This document shows positions 1 through 7,506 of a DNA stretch of 64,000 nucleotides, one piece after another. The notes under the pieces were generated by a model. It did no database searches. It worked only from the letters and a program-made list of their open reading frames with translations, and was not told where the DNA came from. The stretch lies in the NCBI GenBank assembly GCA_964386385.1, contig CAYLRN010000004.1, positions 124,001 through 188,000 of the forward strand. The letters are read 5' to 3'. A program made the translations under genes and the position numbers. The stretch's first letter is position 1; the number at the start of each line of letters is the position of its first letter. This DNA comes from RUG572 sp964386385 (GTDB lineage Bacteria; Verrucomicrobiota; Kiritimatiellia; RFP12; UBA1067).

Positions 1-341
1 CGACGCTCGGCTATGGGCGGACGTGGTGTCTCGCCCGGCCGACGCGGGTGGCTACGATTTCCGCCGGCTACGCCGACGGCCTCCCGCTTGCGCTGACAAA
101 CCGCGGACACGTTCTCATCAACGGCCGGCCATGCCCCGTCATCGGACGCATTTCCATGGACTACACCACCGTGGACGCGACCCTCGCCCCGGACGTCAGT
201 CCCGGCGACGAGGTTGTCTGCCTCGGCGGAGAAGGCCGTTTCCAGATCACTCCCGACGACTGGGCGCGCCTCAAGGGCACCCATGCCTACGACATCATCT
301 GTTCGCTCGGCAGCCGCGTGGAACGCAGACCTGTGGTATAA
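1..341 (+). CDS. alr: Alanine racemase, C-terminal part (cut by window start)
   Basis: PLP-dependent L-alanine/D-alanine racemase that supplies D-alanine for peptidoglycan. Reading from base 3, the frame gives LGYGRTW, then SAGYADG, then GRISMDYTTVD, the classic C-terminal beta-domain of alanine racemase, which carries the second catalytic tyrosine region and the GR-MD signature. The reading frame is open at the window start, so the PLP-lysine domain lies outside. The stop TAA (339-341) sits inside a TATAAT box that probably drives metF. The family assignment is secure; only about a third of the protein is visible. Confidence 0.9.
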   Translation, partial: TLGYGRTWCLARPTRVATISAGYADGLPLALTNRGHVLINGRPCPVIGRISMDYTTVDATLAPDVSPGDEVVCLGGEGRFQITPDDWARLKGTHAYDIICSLGSRVERRPVV

Positions 342-342
342 T
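337..342 (+). promoter_or_regulatory. Extended -10 promoter for metF
   Basis: TGTGGTATAAT is an extended -10 box. The TATAAT at 337-342 overlaps the alr stop codon, and metF starts 42 bases further on. No good -35 is visible, as expected for an extended -10 promoter. The same TGGTATAAT word precedes several other genes in the window. Confidence 0.6.
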
Positions 343-384
343 TTTCGCCTTGTTCCCACGCAGAAGCAGAAAGACTTTCAGGCA

Positions 385-1266
385 ATGAAGATAAAGGAGA
401 TACTGGAGCGCGACAGGCCGGGCATTTCGTTCGAGGTGTTCCCGCCGAAGAAGGACGCGCCGTTCGCGCCCATCAGGGATGTCGTGTCGCGCCTCGCCGA
501 ATGCCGCCCGTCGTTCATTTCCGTAACCTACGGCGCTGGCGGCGGAGCGAACGCCAACACCGCCGCCGTCGCGTCGTTCGTCCAGGACGAATGCCGCACC
601 ACCGCGCTGGCACACCTGACGTGCATCTCATCCACGCGCGCGCAGATCGACGAGCGAATCGCCGGCCTCAAGTCCGCCGGCGTCGAAAACGTCCTCTGCC
701 TGCGCGGCGACAGGCCGCCGGAGACGACTCCCCCCCTTCCTTCCGACTTCGCCTACGCCATCGACCTCGTGAAGACCCTGAAGCCGCACGGATTCTGCCT
801 TGGCGGCGCCTGCTACCCGGAGCGGCATCCGTCGTGCGAACACTTCGACGACGACATCGCCCGCCTCAAGGCGAAGGTCGACGCCGGAATCGACTTCCTC
901 ACAACGCAGATGTTCTTCGACAACAACGTCTTCTACCGCTACCTCTACAAGGTGCGCGAGGCCGGAGTGTCCGTCCCCGTCCTCGCCGGCATAATGCCCG
1001 TCACGAACGGTCGCCAGATCGCGCGCATCTGCCAGCTCTCCGGCACGTACCTTCCAATGCGCTTCAAGGCGATCGTCGACAAGTTCGGCGACAGCCCGGC
1101 GGCAATGCTCGACGCCGGCGTCGCCTATGCCTCGGAGCAGATCATCGACCTCTTCGCGAACGGAGTCGACCACGTGCATCTCTACACGATGAACAAGCCG
1201 GAGGTGGCGGAGCGCATCATGCGCAACCTGGCGTCGATCGTCCACCGCCGCCCTTCCATCGCATAG
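385..1266 (+). CDS. metF: Methylenetetrahydrofolate reductase
   Basis: Reduces 5,10-methylene-THF to 5-methyl-THF for methionine synthesis, a cytosolic TIM-barrel flavoprotein. The 293-residue length is normal. Visible family signatures are SFEVFPPK near residue 14, SVTYGAGG near 48, HLTC near 75, LRGD near 103, a Q-F-F segment (TTQMFFDN) near 175 and GIMPV near 204. The ATG at 385 is chosen because it begins the conserved N-terminus; a longer in-frame extension back to 214 would run into alr. It is followed after 15 bases by a methionine-synthase activation gene, so the two likely form a methionine operon. Confidence 0.95.
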   Translation: MKIKEILERDRPGISFEVFPPKKDAPFAPIRDVVSRLAECRPSFISVTYGAGGGANANTAAVASFVQDECRTTALAHLTCISSTRAQIDERIAGLKSAGVENVLCLRGDRPPETTPPLPSDFAYAIDLVKTLKPHGFCLGGACYPERHPSCEHFDDDIARLKAKVDAGIDFLTTQMFFDNNVFYRYLYKVREAGVSVPVLAGIMPVTNGRQIARICQLSGTYLPMRFKAIVDKFGDSPAAMLDAGVAYASEQIIDLFANGVDHVHLYTMNKPEVAERIMRNLASIVHRRPSIA

Positions 1267-1281
1267 CCGAAAGGCACGACA

Positions 1282-1995
1282 ATGCCATGCCGGCTGAAAC
1301 TCGACCGGGCGGAGACGCTTCGCTACATGCGCATGGGCGGATGCTCTCCGACGCCGGAACTCGAAGAGCGCCTTTCGCGGGTGGAGCGCGAAGTCCTCTC
1401 CGCCGCGCGCCCAAGGTCGTTCTGGCGGCTTGAGAAGACGTCGTTCGGGGAGGAAGAGGGCGAAGTGCGAATCGGGCCGCTGACGGTGAAGTCCCGCTCG
1501 CTCGCCAGGACGCTGCGGGGGTGTCCGCACGCATTCCTGTTCTGCGCGACGCTGGGAGCGGAAGTTGACGCCCTTCTCCGCCGCCATTCGCAGACGAGCG
1601 CAGCGGACGCCCTGATGGCGCAGGCGGCTGCGACGTCCGCGATCGAGGCGTACTGCGACGAATGCGAATCGCGTCTGCGCGAAGAACCCGCCGTGGCCGG
1701 CGAAAGTCTGCGCACCCGCTTCTCGCCCGGCTACGGAGACCTTCCACTCGCGACGCAAAGGCCTCTTCTGGAGATTCTGGACAGCCAGCGCCGCATCGGC
1801 GTCGTCCTCACGGACTCCCTTCTCATGATTCCGTCGAAGTCGGTCAGCGCGATAATCGGCGCCGACCCGGCGGCGACGAAATGCGCCTCTCCCCATTCGC
1901 CCTCCGGCTGTCGCGTCTGCCAGATGCCGAACTGCCAGTATCGCATCCGCGAAGTTCCAGGATGCCCTGAAAATGGAGAAGACGACGGCGCGTGA
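1282..1995 (+). CDS. Cobalamin-dependent methionine synthase activation-domain protein
   Basis: A stand-alone 237-residue version of the MetH reactivation domain, which binds S-adenosylmethionine and helps restore oxidised cobalamin. The signature is in the C-terminal half: RFSPGYGDLPL near residue 150, then SLLMIPSKSVSAIIG near 175, and a cysteine-rich tail (CRVCQMPNCQYR). In many anaerobes the activation domain is split from MetH, and genes of this type often lie beside metF as here. The catalytic MetH should be elsewhere in the genome. The stop codon (1993-1995) lies inside a short perfect hairpin of the dispersed family described in the findings. Confidence 0.85.
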   Translation: MPCRLKLDRAETLRYMRMGGCSPTPELEERLSRVEREVLSAARPRSFWRLEKTSFGEEEGEVRIGPLTVKSRSLARTLRGCPHAFLFCATLGAEVDALLRRHSQTSAADALMAQAAATSAIEAYCDECESRLREEPAVAGESLRTRFSPGYGDLPLATQRPLLEILDSQRRIGVVLTDSLLMIPSKSVSAIIGADPAATKCASPHSPSGCRVCQMPNCQYRIREVPGCPENGEDDGA

Positions 1996-2010
1996 GGACA
2001 CGCGCCCTCC
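1987..2010 (-). repeat. Variable-arm hairpin element at a gene 3' end
   Basis: Perfect 8-bp arms (1987-1994 and 1999-2006) enclose the loop AGGA, followed by CCTCC. Read on the minus strand this is GGAGGG, arm CGCGTG, loop TCCT, arm CACGCG, then CC. The first arm carries the stop codon of the preceding gene. The same arms recur in inverse orientation at 25265-25284. Confidence 0.7.
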
Positions 2011-2037
2011 TGTCTGTACTGCCGTCCGGCCTGACGA

Positions 2038-2073
2038 AAATCCCGGAACCGCCAAAGGGCGATTCCGGGATTT
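2038..2073. terminator. Bidirectional transcription terminator
   Basis: A strong stem: AAATCCCGGAA (2038-2048) pairs with TTCCGGGATTT (2063-2073), and the inner C-rich and G-rich bases extend it around a loop near AAAG. It lies between the plus-strand methionine genes and the convergent minus-strand hydrogenase operon. It carries A/T ends on both sides, so it can stop transcription in both directions. Confidence 0.75.
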
Positions 2074-2107
2074 CGCGGAAACGGCGAGTTTCCTTTGGAT
2101 GCGGGCC

Positions 2108-3907
2108 TCAGGCCTCGAACTTGTAGAGGTCGCGCTTCTCGTACTTCGTGTGGAGCAGATGCTCGGCCTTTTCGGAGCCTGGCTCGCCCAGGAAGTCCTT
2201 GTAGAGCATCTGGACTTCGGGGTTCAGGTGGCTCATGCGGAGTTCGCAGCGCTCGTCGTCCGTGTAGAGGCCCTTCGTGCGGAGGGCGCGGATTTCGTCA
2301 GTCGCAAGGCAGGGCTGTCCGCCGCCGCCGATGCAGCCGCCGCGGCAGGCCATGACCTCGATGAAGTCGTAGCGCGGCTTGCGGCCGGCCTTGCGGTCCT
2401 CGCGGATCTCGTCCAGCACCTTCTCGGCGTTCGCCATCTGGTGGATGACGGCGACGTTCACGGGAGTGCCCTTGATGTCGATCGTGGCGGTCTTTACGCC
2501 GTCCATGCCGCGCACGTCCATGAACTCGATCGACGGCGGCTTCGCATCGCCGGTGATCAGGCAGTAGGCGGTGCGGAGGGCGGCCTCCATGACGCCGCCG
2601 GTGACGCCGAAGATCGTGCCGGCGCCGGTGTAGGCGCCGAGGAGCTCGTCGGCCTTCTCGTCGGGCAGGGACGCGAAGTCGATGCCGGCGGCCTTGATCA
2701 TGCGGGCGAGTTCGCGGGTGGTAAGGACGACGTCGGTGTCCTGGTCTCCGGACGACTTCTGGTGGGCGTCGCGCTGGATCTCGAACTTCTTTGCGGTGCA
2801 GGGCATGATCGAGGTCATGTGGACGTCACGCGGATCGACGCCATTCCTCTCCGCCCAGTAGCTCTTGGCGAGCGCGGACAGCATCTGCTGGGGGGACTTG
2901 GCGGAGGAGAAGTTCTCCGTGAAGTCGGGGGCGTACTTCTCCATCCAGTCCGTCCAGGCGGGGCAGCAGCTCGTGAAGAGGGGCATTGCGCCGCCCTTCG
3001 TGAAGCGGCGGATGAACTCCGTGCCCTCTTCCATAATCGTGACGTCGGCGGAGAAGTTCGTGTCGAACACCTTGTCGAATCCGAGGCGGCGGAGGGCGGC
3101 GTAGATCTTGCCGGTGGCGAGTTCGCCGGGCTTCATGCCGAACTCCTCGCCGAGGGCGACGCGGACGGCCGGGGCAATCTGCACGAGGCAGGTCTTCGCC
3201 GGGTCGAGGATGGCCTTGGCGACCTTGCTCGTCTCGTCCTTCTCGTAGATCGCGCCGACGGGGCAGTGGGCGGAGCACTGTCCGCACTTGATGCAGGGCG
3301 AATCGGCGAGGGAGACGCCGGCCGCGGGCTGCATGACGGTCTTCTCGCCGCGGCCGATGAACTCCAGCGCCCAGGTGTTCTGCATGTGCTGGCAGACTTC
3401 CGCGCAGCGGCCGCACTTGATGCACTTGTCGGGATTGAGGACAATCGACGTCGTGGACTTGTCGCAGGGGAGGCTTGTCGTCTCGCGGGGGAACGGAATC
3501 TCGCGGATGCCGAAGTCGGCGGCGATGTTCTGGAGCTCGCACGAGCCGGAGCGCGGGCACTGGAGGCAGTCCTGCGGGTGGTTGGCGAGGATGAGTTCGA
3601 GGACGGTGCGGCGGACCTGGACGATGTCGGGGTCGTGGGTGACGATCTTCATTCCCGGCATGGCCTCGGTGCAGCAGGCGCGGAGCATCTTCGGGCTGGG
3701 CACGAACTTGCCGGGCTCCGTGCGGCTCGGCACGAGCTGGCGCACGACGCAGAGGCCGCAGCTGGCGCCGGCCTTGAGGTCCGGATGGTAGCAGAGCGTG
3801 GGAATCTTCACGTTCGCGGCCTTTGCCGCGACGAGAAGGTTCGAGCCCTTCGGCACGCTGACCGCGACGCCGTTGATTTCCAGGGAAATCATTTCAGGAG
3901 TTTCCAT
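2108..3907 (-). CDS. hndD: [FeFe]-hydrogenase catalytic subunit (NAD(P)-linked, group A type)
   Basis: Catalytic subunit of a multimeric cytosolic [FeFe]-hydrogenase that interconverts protons and H2. It has 599 residues: an N-terminal 2Fe-2S ferredoxin domain (Cys near 39, 50, 53 and 67-68), a His/Cys 4Fe-4S segment near 110-123 (HPQDCLQCPRSGSCE), two 4Fe-4S clusters (CIKCGRCAEVC near 162, CIKCGQCSAHC near 205), then the H-cluster domain with TSCCPAW near 312, MPCTAKK near 367 and ACRGGCIGGGGQP near 530. The C-terminal small-subunit-like region (YKDFLGEPGSEKAEHLLHT) is present. It is the last gene of a four-gene operon, 26 bases after the NuoF-like subunit. The architecture matches HndD or HydA of bifurcating hydrogenases; whether it truly bifurcates cannot be told from sequence alone. 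Confidence 0.93.
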   Translation of the reverse strand: METPEMISLEINGVAVSVPKGSNLLVAAKAANVKIPTLCYHPDLKAGASCGLCVVRQLVPSRTEPGKFVPSPKMLRACCTEAMPGMKIVTHDPDIVQVRRTVLELILANHPQDCLQCPRSGSCELQNIAADFGIREIPFPRETTSLPCDKSTTSIVLNPDKCIKCGRCAEVCQHMQNTWALEFIGRGEKTVMQPAAGVSLADSPCIKCGQCSAHCPVGAIYEKDETSKVAKAILDPAKTCLVQIAPAVRVALGEEFGMKPGELATGKIYAALRRLGFDKVFDTNFSADVTIMEEGTEFIRRFTKGGAMPLFTSCCPAWTDWMEKYAPDFTENFSSAKSPQQMLSALAKSYWAERNGVDPRDVHMTSIMPCTAKKFEIQRDAHQKSSGDQDTDVVLTTRELARMIKAAGIDFASLPDEKADELLGAYTGAGTIFGVTGGVMEAALRTAYCLITGDAKPPSIEFMDVRGMDGVKTATIDIKGTPVNVAVIHQMANAEKVLDEIREDRKAGRKPRYDFIEVMACRGGCIGGGGQPCLATDEIRALRTKGLYTDDERCELRMSHLNPEVQMLYKDFLGEPGSEKAEHLLHTKYEKRDLYKFEA

Positions 3908-3933
3908 GTTGTCAAATTCCTTTCTTCACGGGA

Positions 3934-5721
3934 TCAGGCGTGGGAAATCGCGTGGAACTTGCACGTCGCCTCGCAGGCGCCGCACTTGATGCACTTCTTG
4001 GGGTCGATGACGTGCGGCTGGCGCAGGGTGCCGGCGATGGCGCCGACGGGGCACTTGCGCGCGCACATCGTGCAGCCCTTGCACTTGGCGGCCTCGATCG
4101 TGTACGTCACGAGCTTCTTGCACTTGCCCGAACGGCACTTCTTGTCGTGGATGTGCTCCATGTACTCGTCCATGAAGTACTTGAGCGTGGAGCGCACGGG
4201 GTTCGAGGCGGTCTGCCCAAGGCCGCAGAGGGAGGCCTTGTTCATCGCGTCGCATATCTTCTGCATGTCCTCGATGTCCTGCTCCTCGCCGCGGCCCTCG
4301 GTGATCTTGTTGAGGTAGTTGAGAAGCTTGCGTCCGCCGATGCGGCAGGGGGCGCACTTGCCGCAGCTCTCGTCGACGGTGAAGTCGAGGTAGAACTTGG
4401 CGATGTCGACCACGCAGTCGGTCTCGTCCATGACGATGAGGCCGCCTGAGCCCATGATCGAGCCGATCTGCGCGAGGGACTCGTAGTCGATCGGCGTGTC
4501 AAGGAACTGCGGCGGGATGATGCCGCCGGAGGGGCCGCCGGTCTGGGCCGCCTTGAACTGGTGGCCGCCGCGGATGCCGCCGCCGATGTCGAAGATGATT
4601 TCGCGGAGGGTGGTGCCCATCGGCACTTCGATGAGGCCGGAGTTGTTGACCTTGCCCGTGAGCGCGAAGACCTTCGTGCCCTTGGTGGTGGCCGTGCCGA
4701 TCTTGTTGAACCAGTCAGCGCCCTTGTTGATGATGACTGGGATGTTCGCAAGCGTCTCGACGTTGTTGATGACCGTCGGGCAGCCCCAGAGTCCCTTCAC
4801 GGCGGGGAACGGCGGGCGCGGACGCGGCATTCCGCGGTGGCCCTCGATGGACTGGAGGAGGGCGGTCTCCTCGCCGCAGACGAACGCGCCGGCGCCGAAG
4901 CGGAGCTCGACGTCGAACGAGAAGCCGGAGCCGAGGATGTCGTCGCCGAGAAGCCCTAGGTCATGCGCCTGGGCGATGGCCACCTGGAGGCGGTGGATGG
5001 CGAGCGGGTATTCGGCGCGGATGTAGATGAAGCCCTTGGAGGCGCCGATCGCGTAGCCGGCGATCGTCATGGCCTCGAGGATGGAGTGGGGATCGCCCTC
5101 GAGCGTGGAGCGGTCCATGTACGCGCCGGGGTCGCCCTCGTCGGCGTTGCAGACCATGTACTTCTGCCCCTTTGGCTGCTGTTGGGCGAAGCGCCACTTG
5201 ATTCCGGTCGGGAAGCCTGCCCCTCCGCGGCCGCGGAGGCCGGACTTGACCATCTCCTCGACGACCTGCTCCGGCGTCATCTCGAAGAGGACCTTCTCGA
5301 TCGCCTTGTAGCCGTCGCGGGCGATGTAGTCCTCGATCTTCTCCGGGTCGATCACGCCGCAGTTGCGCAGGACGATGCGGTACTGCTTCTGGTAGAATGG
5401 GATGTTCGCCTCGGCGACGAGTTTCTTCGCCTGCTCCGGGTCGTAGCAGAGACGCTGCACGACACGGCCCTTGACCAGGTGCTCTGAGACGATTTCCTTC
5501 ACGTCCTCCGCCGTAACCTTCACGTAGAAGGTACCCTGCGGGAGAATCTTGACAATCGGGCCCTGCTCGCAGAAGCCGAGGCAGCCGGTCGTGACGACCT
5601 GCACCGTCTTGTCAAGCCCCTGCTCCTTGAGCTGGCGGTTGAACTCCTCGATGATCTTCGTTCCGCCGCCGGAACAGCACGCCGTGCCGCCGCAGACGAG
5701 AATGTATGACTGATAGGCCAT
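3934..5721 (-). CDS. hndC: NADH-binding NuoF-like hydrogenase subunit
   Basis: Flavin- and NAD(P)-binding subunit that couples the hydrogenase to pyridine nucleotides. It has 595 residues: an N-terminal thioredoxin-like 2Fe-2S domain (CGGTACCSGGG near 10, GCLGFCEQGP near 47), the NuoF core with the NADH/FMN glycine-rich segment (GLRGRGGAGFPTGIKW near 160), FVCGEETALL near 275, the 4Fe-4S motif (ESCGKCAPCRIGG near 458), and a C-terminal 2x4Fe-4S ferredoxin extension (CKGCTMCARKC, CIKCGACEATC). This fusion order is typical of HndC/HydB-type subunits of electron-bifurcating hydrogenases. It starts 6 bases after the small thioredoxin-like subunit gene. Confidence 0.93.
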   Translation of the reverse strand: MAYQSYILVCGGTACCSGGGTKIIEEFNRQLKEQGLDKTVQVVTTGCLGFCEQGPIVKILPQGTFYVKVTAEDVKEIVSEHLVKGRVVQRLCYDPEQAKKLVAEANIPFYQKQYRIVLRNCGVIDPEKIEDYIARDGYKAIEKVLFEMTPEQVVEEMVKSGLRGRGGAGFPTGIKWRFAQQQPKGQKYMVCNADEGDPGAYMDRSTLEGDPHSILEAMTIAGYAIGASKGFIYIRAEYPLAIHRLQVAIAQAHDLGLLGDDILGSGFSFDVELRFGAGAFVCGEETALLQSIEGHRGMPRPRPPFPAVKGLWGCPTVINNVETLANIPVIINKGADWFNKIGTATTKGTKVFALTGKVNNSGLIEVPMGTTLREIIFDIGGGIRGGHQFKAAQTGGPSGGIIPPQFLDTPIDYESLAQIGSIMGSGGLIVMDETDCVVDIAKFYLDFTVDESCGKCAPCRIGGRKLLNYLNKITEGRGEEQDIEDMQKICDAMNKASLCGLGQTASNPVRSTLKYFMDEYMEHIHDKKCRSGKCKKLVTYTIEAAKCKGCTMCARKCPVGAIAGTLRQPHVIDPKKCIKCGACEATCKFHAISHA

Positions 5722-5727
5722 GGCGTG

Positions 5728-6126
5728 TCACTTCCCTTCCTTGATGATGTCGACCGACGGGCGGTCGCAGATCTTCGCGTCGATCAGCGCGTGGCCGACG
5801 ATGTGCTTCTCGACGATCTCCTTCGCCGTCGCGGCGTCCACGTGGCCGTAGATGACGGACGGCATGTCCGGGACGACGACCTCGACGGTCGGCTCGGAAT
5901 GGCAGAGCCCCATGCAGCCGGTCTGCCGGACGAGGACGTTCGTAAGCCCCTTTTCGCTCAGCGTGTCCACGAGCGTCGCGAACGCGTCCTTCGCGCCGGC
6001 GGCGATGCCGCACGTGCCCATGCCCACGATCACCTGCACGTCCTTGTTGGAGCTGTCGCGCAGCTCCATGGCCTTCTGCCTCTCACCCCGCATCTTGCGG
6101 AGGTCTTCAAGCGTCAACTTCGCCAT
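5728..6126 (-). CDS. hndB: Thioredoxin-like 2Fe-2S hydrogenase subunit
   Basis: A 132-residue ferredoxin-like protein with a thioredoxin fold and 2Fe-2S ligands (MGTCGIAAGAK near 36 and QTGCMGLCHSEP near 68). It ends in a conserved tail that matches HndB-type subunits and the small subunits beside NuoE/NuoF in NADP-reducing hydrogenases. It is likely an extra electron relay within the complex. Its place between the NuoE-like and NuoF-like genes is the usual order A-B-C-D. Confidence 0.88.
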   Translation of the reverse strand: MAKLTLEDLRKMRGERQKAMELRDSSNKDVQVIVGMGTCGIAAGAKDAFATLVDTLSEKGLTNVLVRQTGCMGLCHSEPTVEVVVPDMPSVIYGHVDAATAKEIVEKHIVGHALIDAKICDRPSVDIIKEGK

Positions 6127-6152
6127 GACTCACTCCTTCTTCAATTCCCAAA

Positions 6153-6650
6153 TCACTTCTGTTCGTCCGCCCAGCCGATTTCACGGTAGCGCTTGATGAT
6201 GTCCGCCACGTTCTTCGTGGTGAGCTTGCCGTGCACCTCTCCGTTCACGACCGCGACGGGCGCCAGTCCGCAGCATCCGAGGCAGCGCACCGCCTCGACC
6301 GAGAAGAGGCCGTCCTCCGTCGTCGCGTTCACGCCGACGCCGAGCTGCTTCTCGAATGCCATGATGAGGTCTTCGCCGCCGCGGAGGTAGCAGGCGGTGC
6401 CCATGCAGACCTGGATGTTGTACTTGCCCATCTTCTGGAGGCGGAAGAAGTTGTAGAACGTGATCACGCCGTAGATCTTGGCCAGCGGCACGTCGAGAAT
6501 CTTCCCCGTCTCGATCGCAATCGCGCGCGGGATGTACCCGTACGTCTGCTGGACGCGATGGAGCACCATGATGAGGTTTCCGGGCTTGTCCTTCCACTCC
6601 TCGATGAAAGCCCGGAGTTCCGGGGGCATCGTCTCGACGTTTCCGCTCAT
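6153..6650 (-). CDS. hndA: NuoE-like hydrogenase subunit
   Basis: First gene of the hydrogenase operon, 165 residues. NuoE-type thioredoxin-like 2Fe-2S protein: helical N-terminus (LIMVLHRVQQTYGYIPRAIA), then the four cluster cysteines in VCMGTACYLRGG near 80 and RCLGCCGLAPVAVVNG near 118. It partners the NuoF-like subunit to carry electrons between flavin and hydrogenase. Length and motifs are normal for the family. The neighbours downstream, in order, are hndB, hndC and hndD. Confidence 0.93.
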   Translation of the reverse strand: MSGNVETMPPELRAFIEEWKDKPGNLIMVLHRVQQTYGYIPRAIAIETGKILDVPLAKIYGVITFYNFFRLQKMGKYNIQVCMGTACYLRGGEDLIMAFEKQLGVGVNATTEDGLFSVEAVRCLGCCGLAPVAVVNGEVHGKLTTKNVADIIKRYREIGWADEQK

Positions 6651-6704
6651 GTTCGTTGTTCCTTCCTAATGGCTTGGAAATTCTAAAATCCGTACAGTGT
6701 GCGG

Positions 6705-6734
6705 ATTATCGCATATGCGCCGCTTGTTAGGCAA
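6705..6734 (-). promoter_or_regulatory. Probable promoter of the hnd operon
   Basis: On the minus strand TTGCCT (6729-6734) and GATAAT (6705-6710) are separated by 18 bases, about 55 bases before the hndA start. This is a plausible sigma-70-type promoter. No operator is obvious. Confidence 0.45.
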
Positions 6735-6792
6735 CGGTAAGATTAACGTAAAATGCGGTGCGCCGGACGGCGCCGGAGGGGAGTGGCGGCGG

Positions 6793-7506
6793 TCACCCGG
6801 CGTTGGCGGCGAGGAACGCCGTCGCGTCCGCCATCGCCCTGCCGGTGAGGGCGGAGAGGCAGCTCTTCTGCATGAAGCCGTACGTGTTCTCGTCGTAGCC
6901 GGCGAGGCCGACGAAGAAGAGCGGCGACCAGACGACGTCCTCGAACTTCTCCGCGTAGTCGCGGCTGAAGAGGACGCGGCCGGTCTTGTTGTCGTAGACC
7001 TTAAGCTTGGCCGTCCAGTTCTGCACGGAGTACTCCGCCGAGAGGACGGAGCAGAGCATCCACGCCCATTCGGCGGTCTTCTGCCCGGACGTCATGAACG
7101 GACCGTCGAACGCGACGTCCACGGTGAACTTCGTCTCCGGCGCCTTGACGATAAAGCCGTTCTCCTCGAGAAGCGACTGCGCCTGGCGGAGGAAGGCGTC
7201 GGTCGGGCCGATCTTCGGCAGAAGGGTCTCCGTCGTCACCGTCTCGTAGCGTCCTCCCACGTCGTGCCACCTTCCGCGTCTGCCGCGGTACGGGCCGCGG
7301 TCGACGTAGCCCGTCGTGTGCGTGTAGACGGGGACGTACTCCGTGAGCGTCGCGGCAAACCCGGTCACCGCCACCTTGACGTCGCGCCCCTCCGGCGCGC
7401 GCGTCATGGAGACGGGCTCCGTCTCCGAACGGTGCAGGGTGAAGCATCCAGAAAGAAGGGCCAGCGTGAGGACAGGCAGCCAGAGCGGGGAGAACGTTTT
7501 CTTCAT
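6793..7506 (-). CDS. Uncharacterised lipoprotein
   Basis: A 237-residue exported protein. The N-terminus (MKKTFSPLWLPVLTLALLSGC) is a lipoprotein signal peptide with lipobox LLSGC, so it is probably anchored in a membrane facing the periplasm. The mature part has no motif I recognise; it contains a tyrosine/arginine-rich stretch and a C-terminal region with predicted strands. Its start codon overlaps the stop of the Kdo-transferase fusion (ATGA), so it is translationally coupled and may act in the cell envelope. That role is inferred from position only. Confidence 0.75.
   Translation of the reverse strand: MKKTFSPLWLPVLTLALLSGCFTLHRSETEPVSMTRAPEGRDVKVAVTGFAATLTEYVPVYTHTTGYVDRGPYRGRRGRWHDVGGRYETVTTETLLPKIGPTDAFLRQAQSLLEENGFIVKAPETKFTVDVAFDGPFMTSGQKTAEWAWMLCSVLSAEYSVQNWTAKLKVYDNKTGRVLFSRDYAEKFEDVVWSPLFFVGLAGYDENTYGFMQKSCLSALTGRAMADATAFLAANAG

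Noticed and set aside
342..384. Cobalamin or SAM riboswitch before metF
   Set aside because: The leader is only about 35 bases, too short for either class.
1973..4318. Very long plus-strand open frame of about 780 codons opposite the hydrogenase genes
   Set aside because: It is antisense to two unmistakable hydrogenase subunits, is built of low-complexity V/A/G/L/R residues typical of GC-rich shadow frames, and has no domain.
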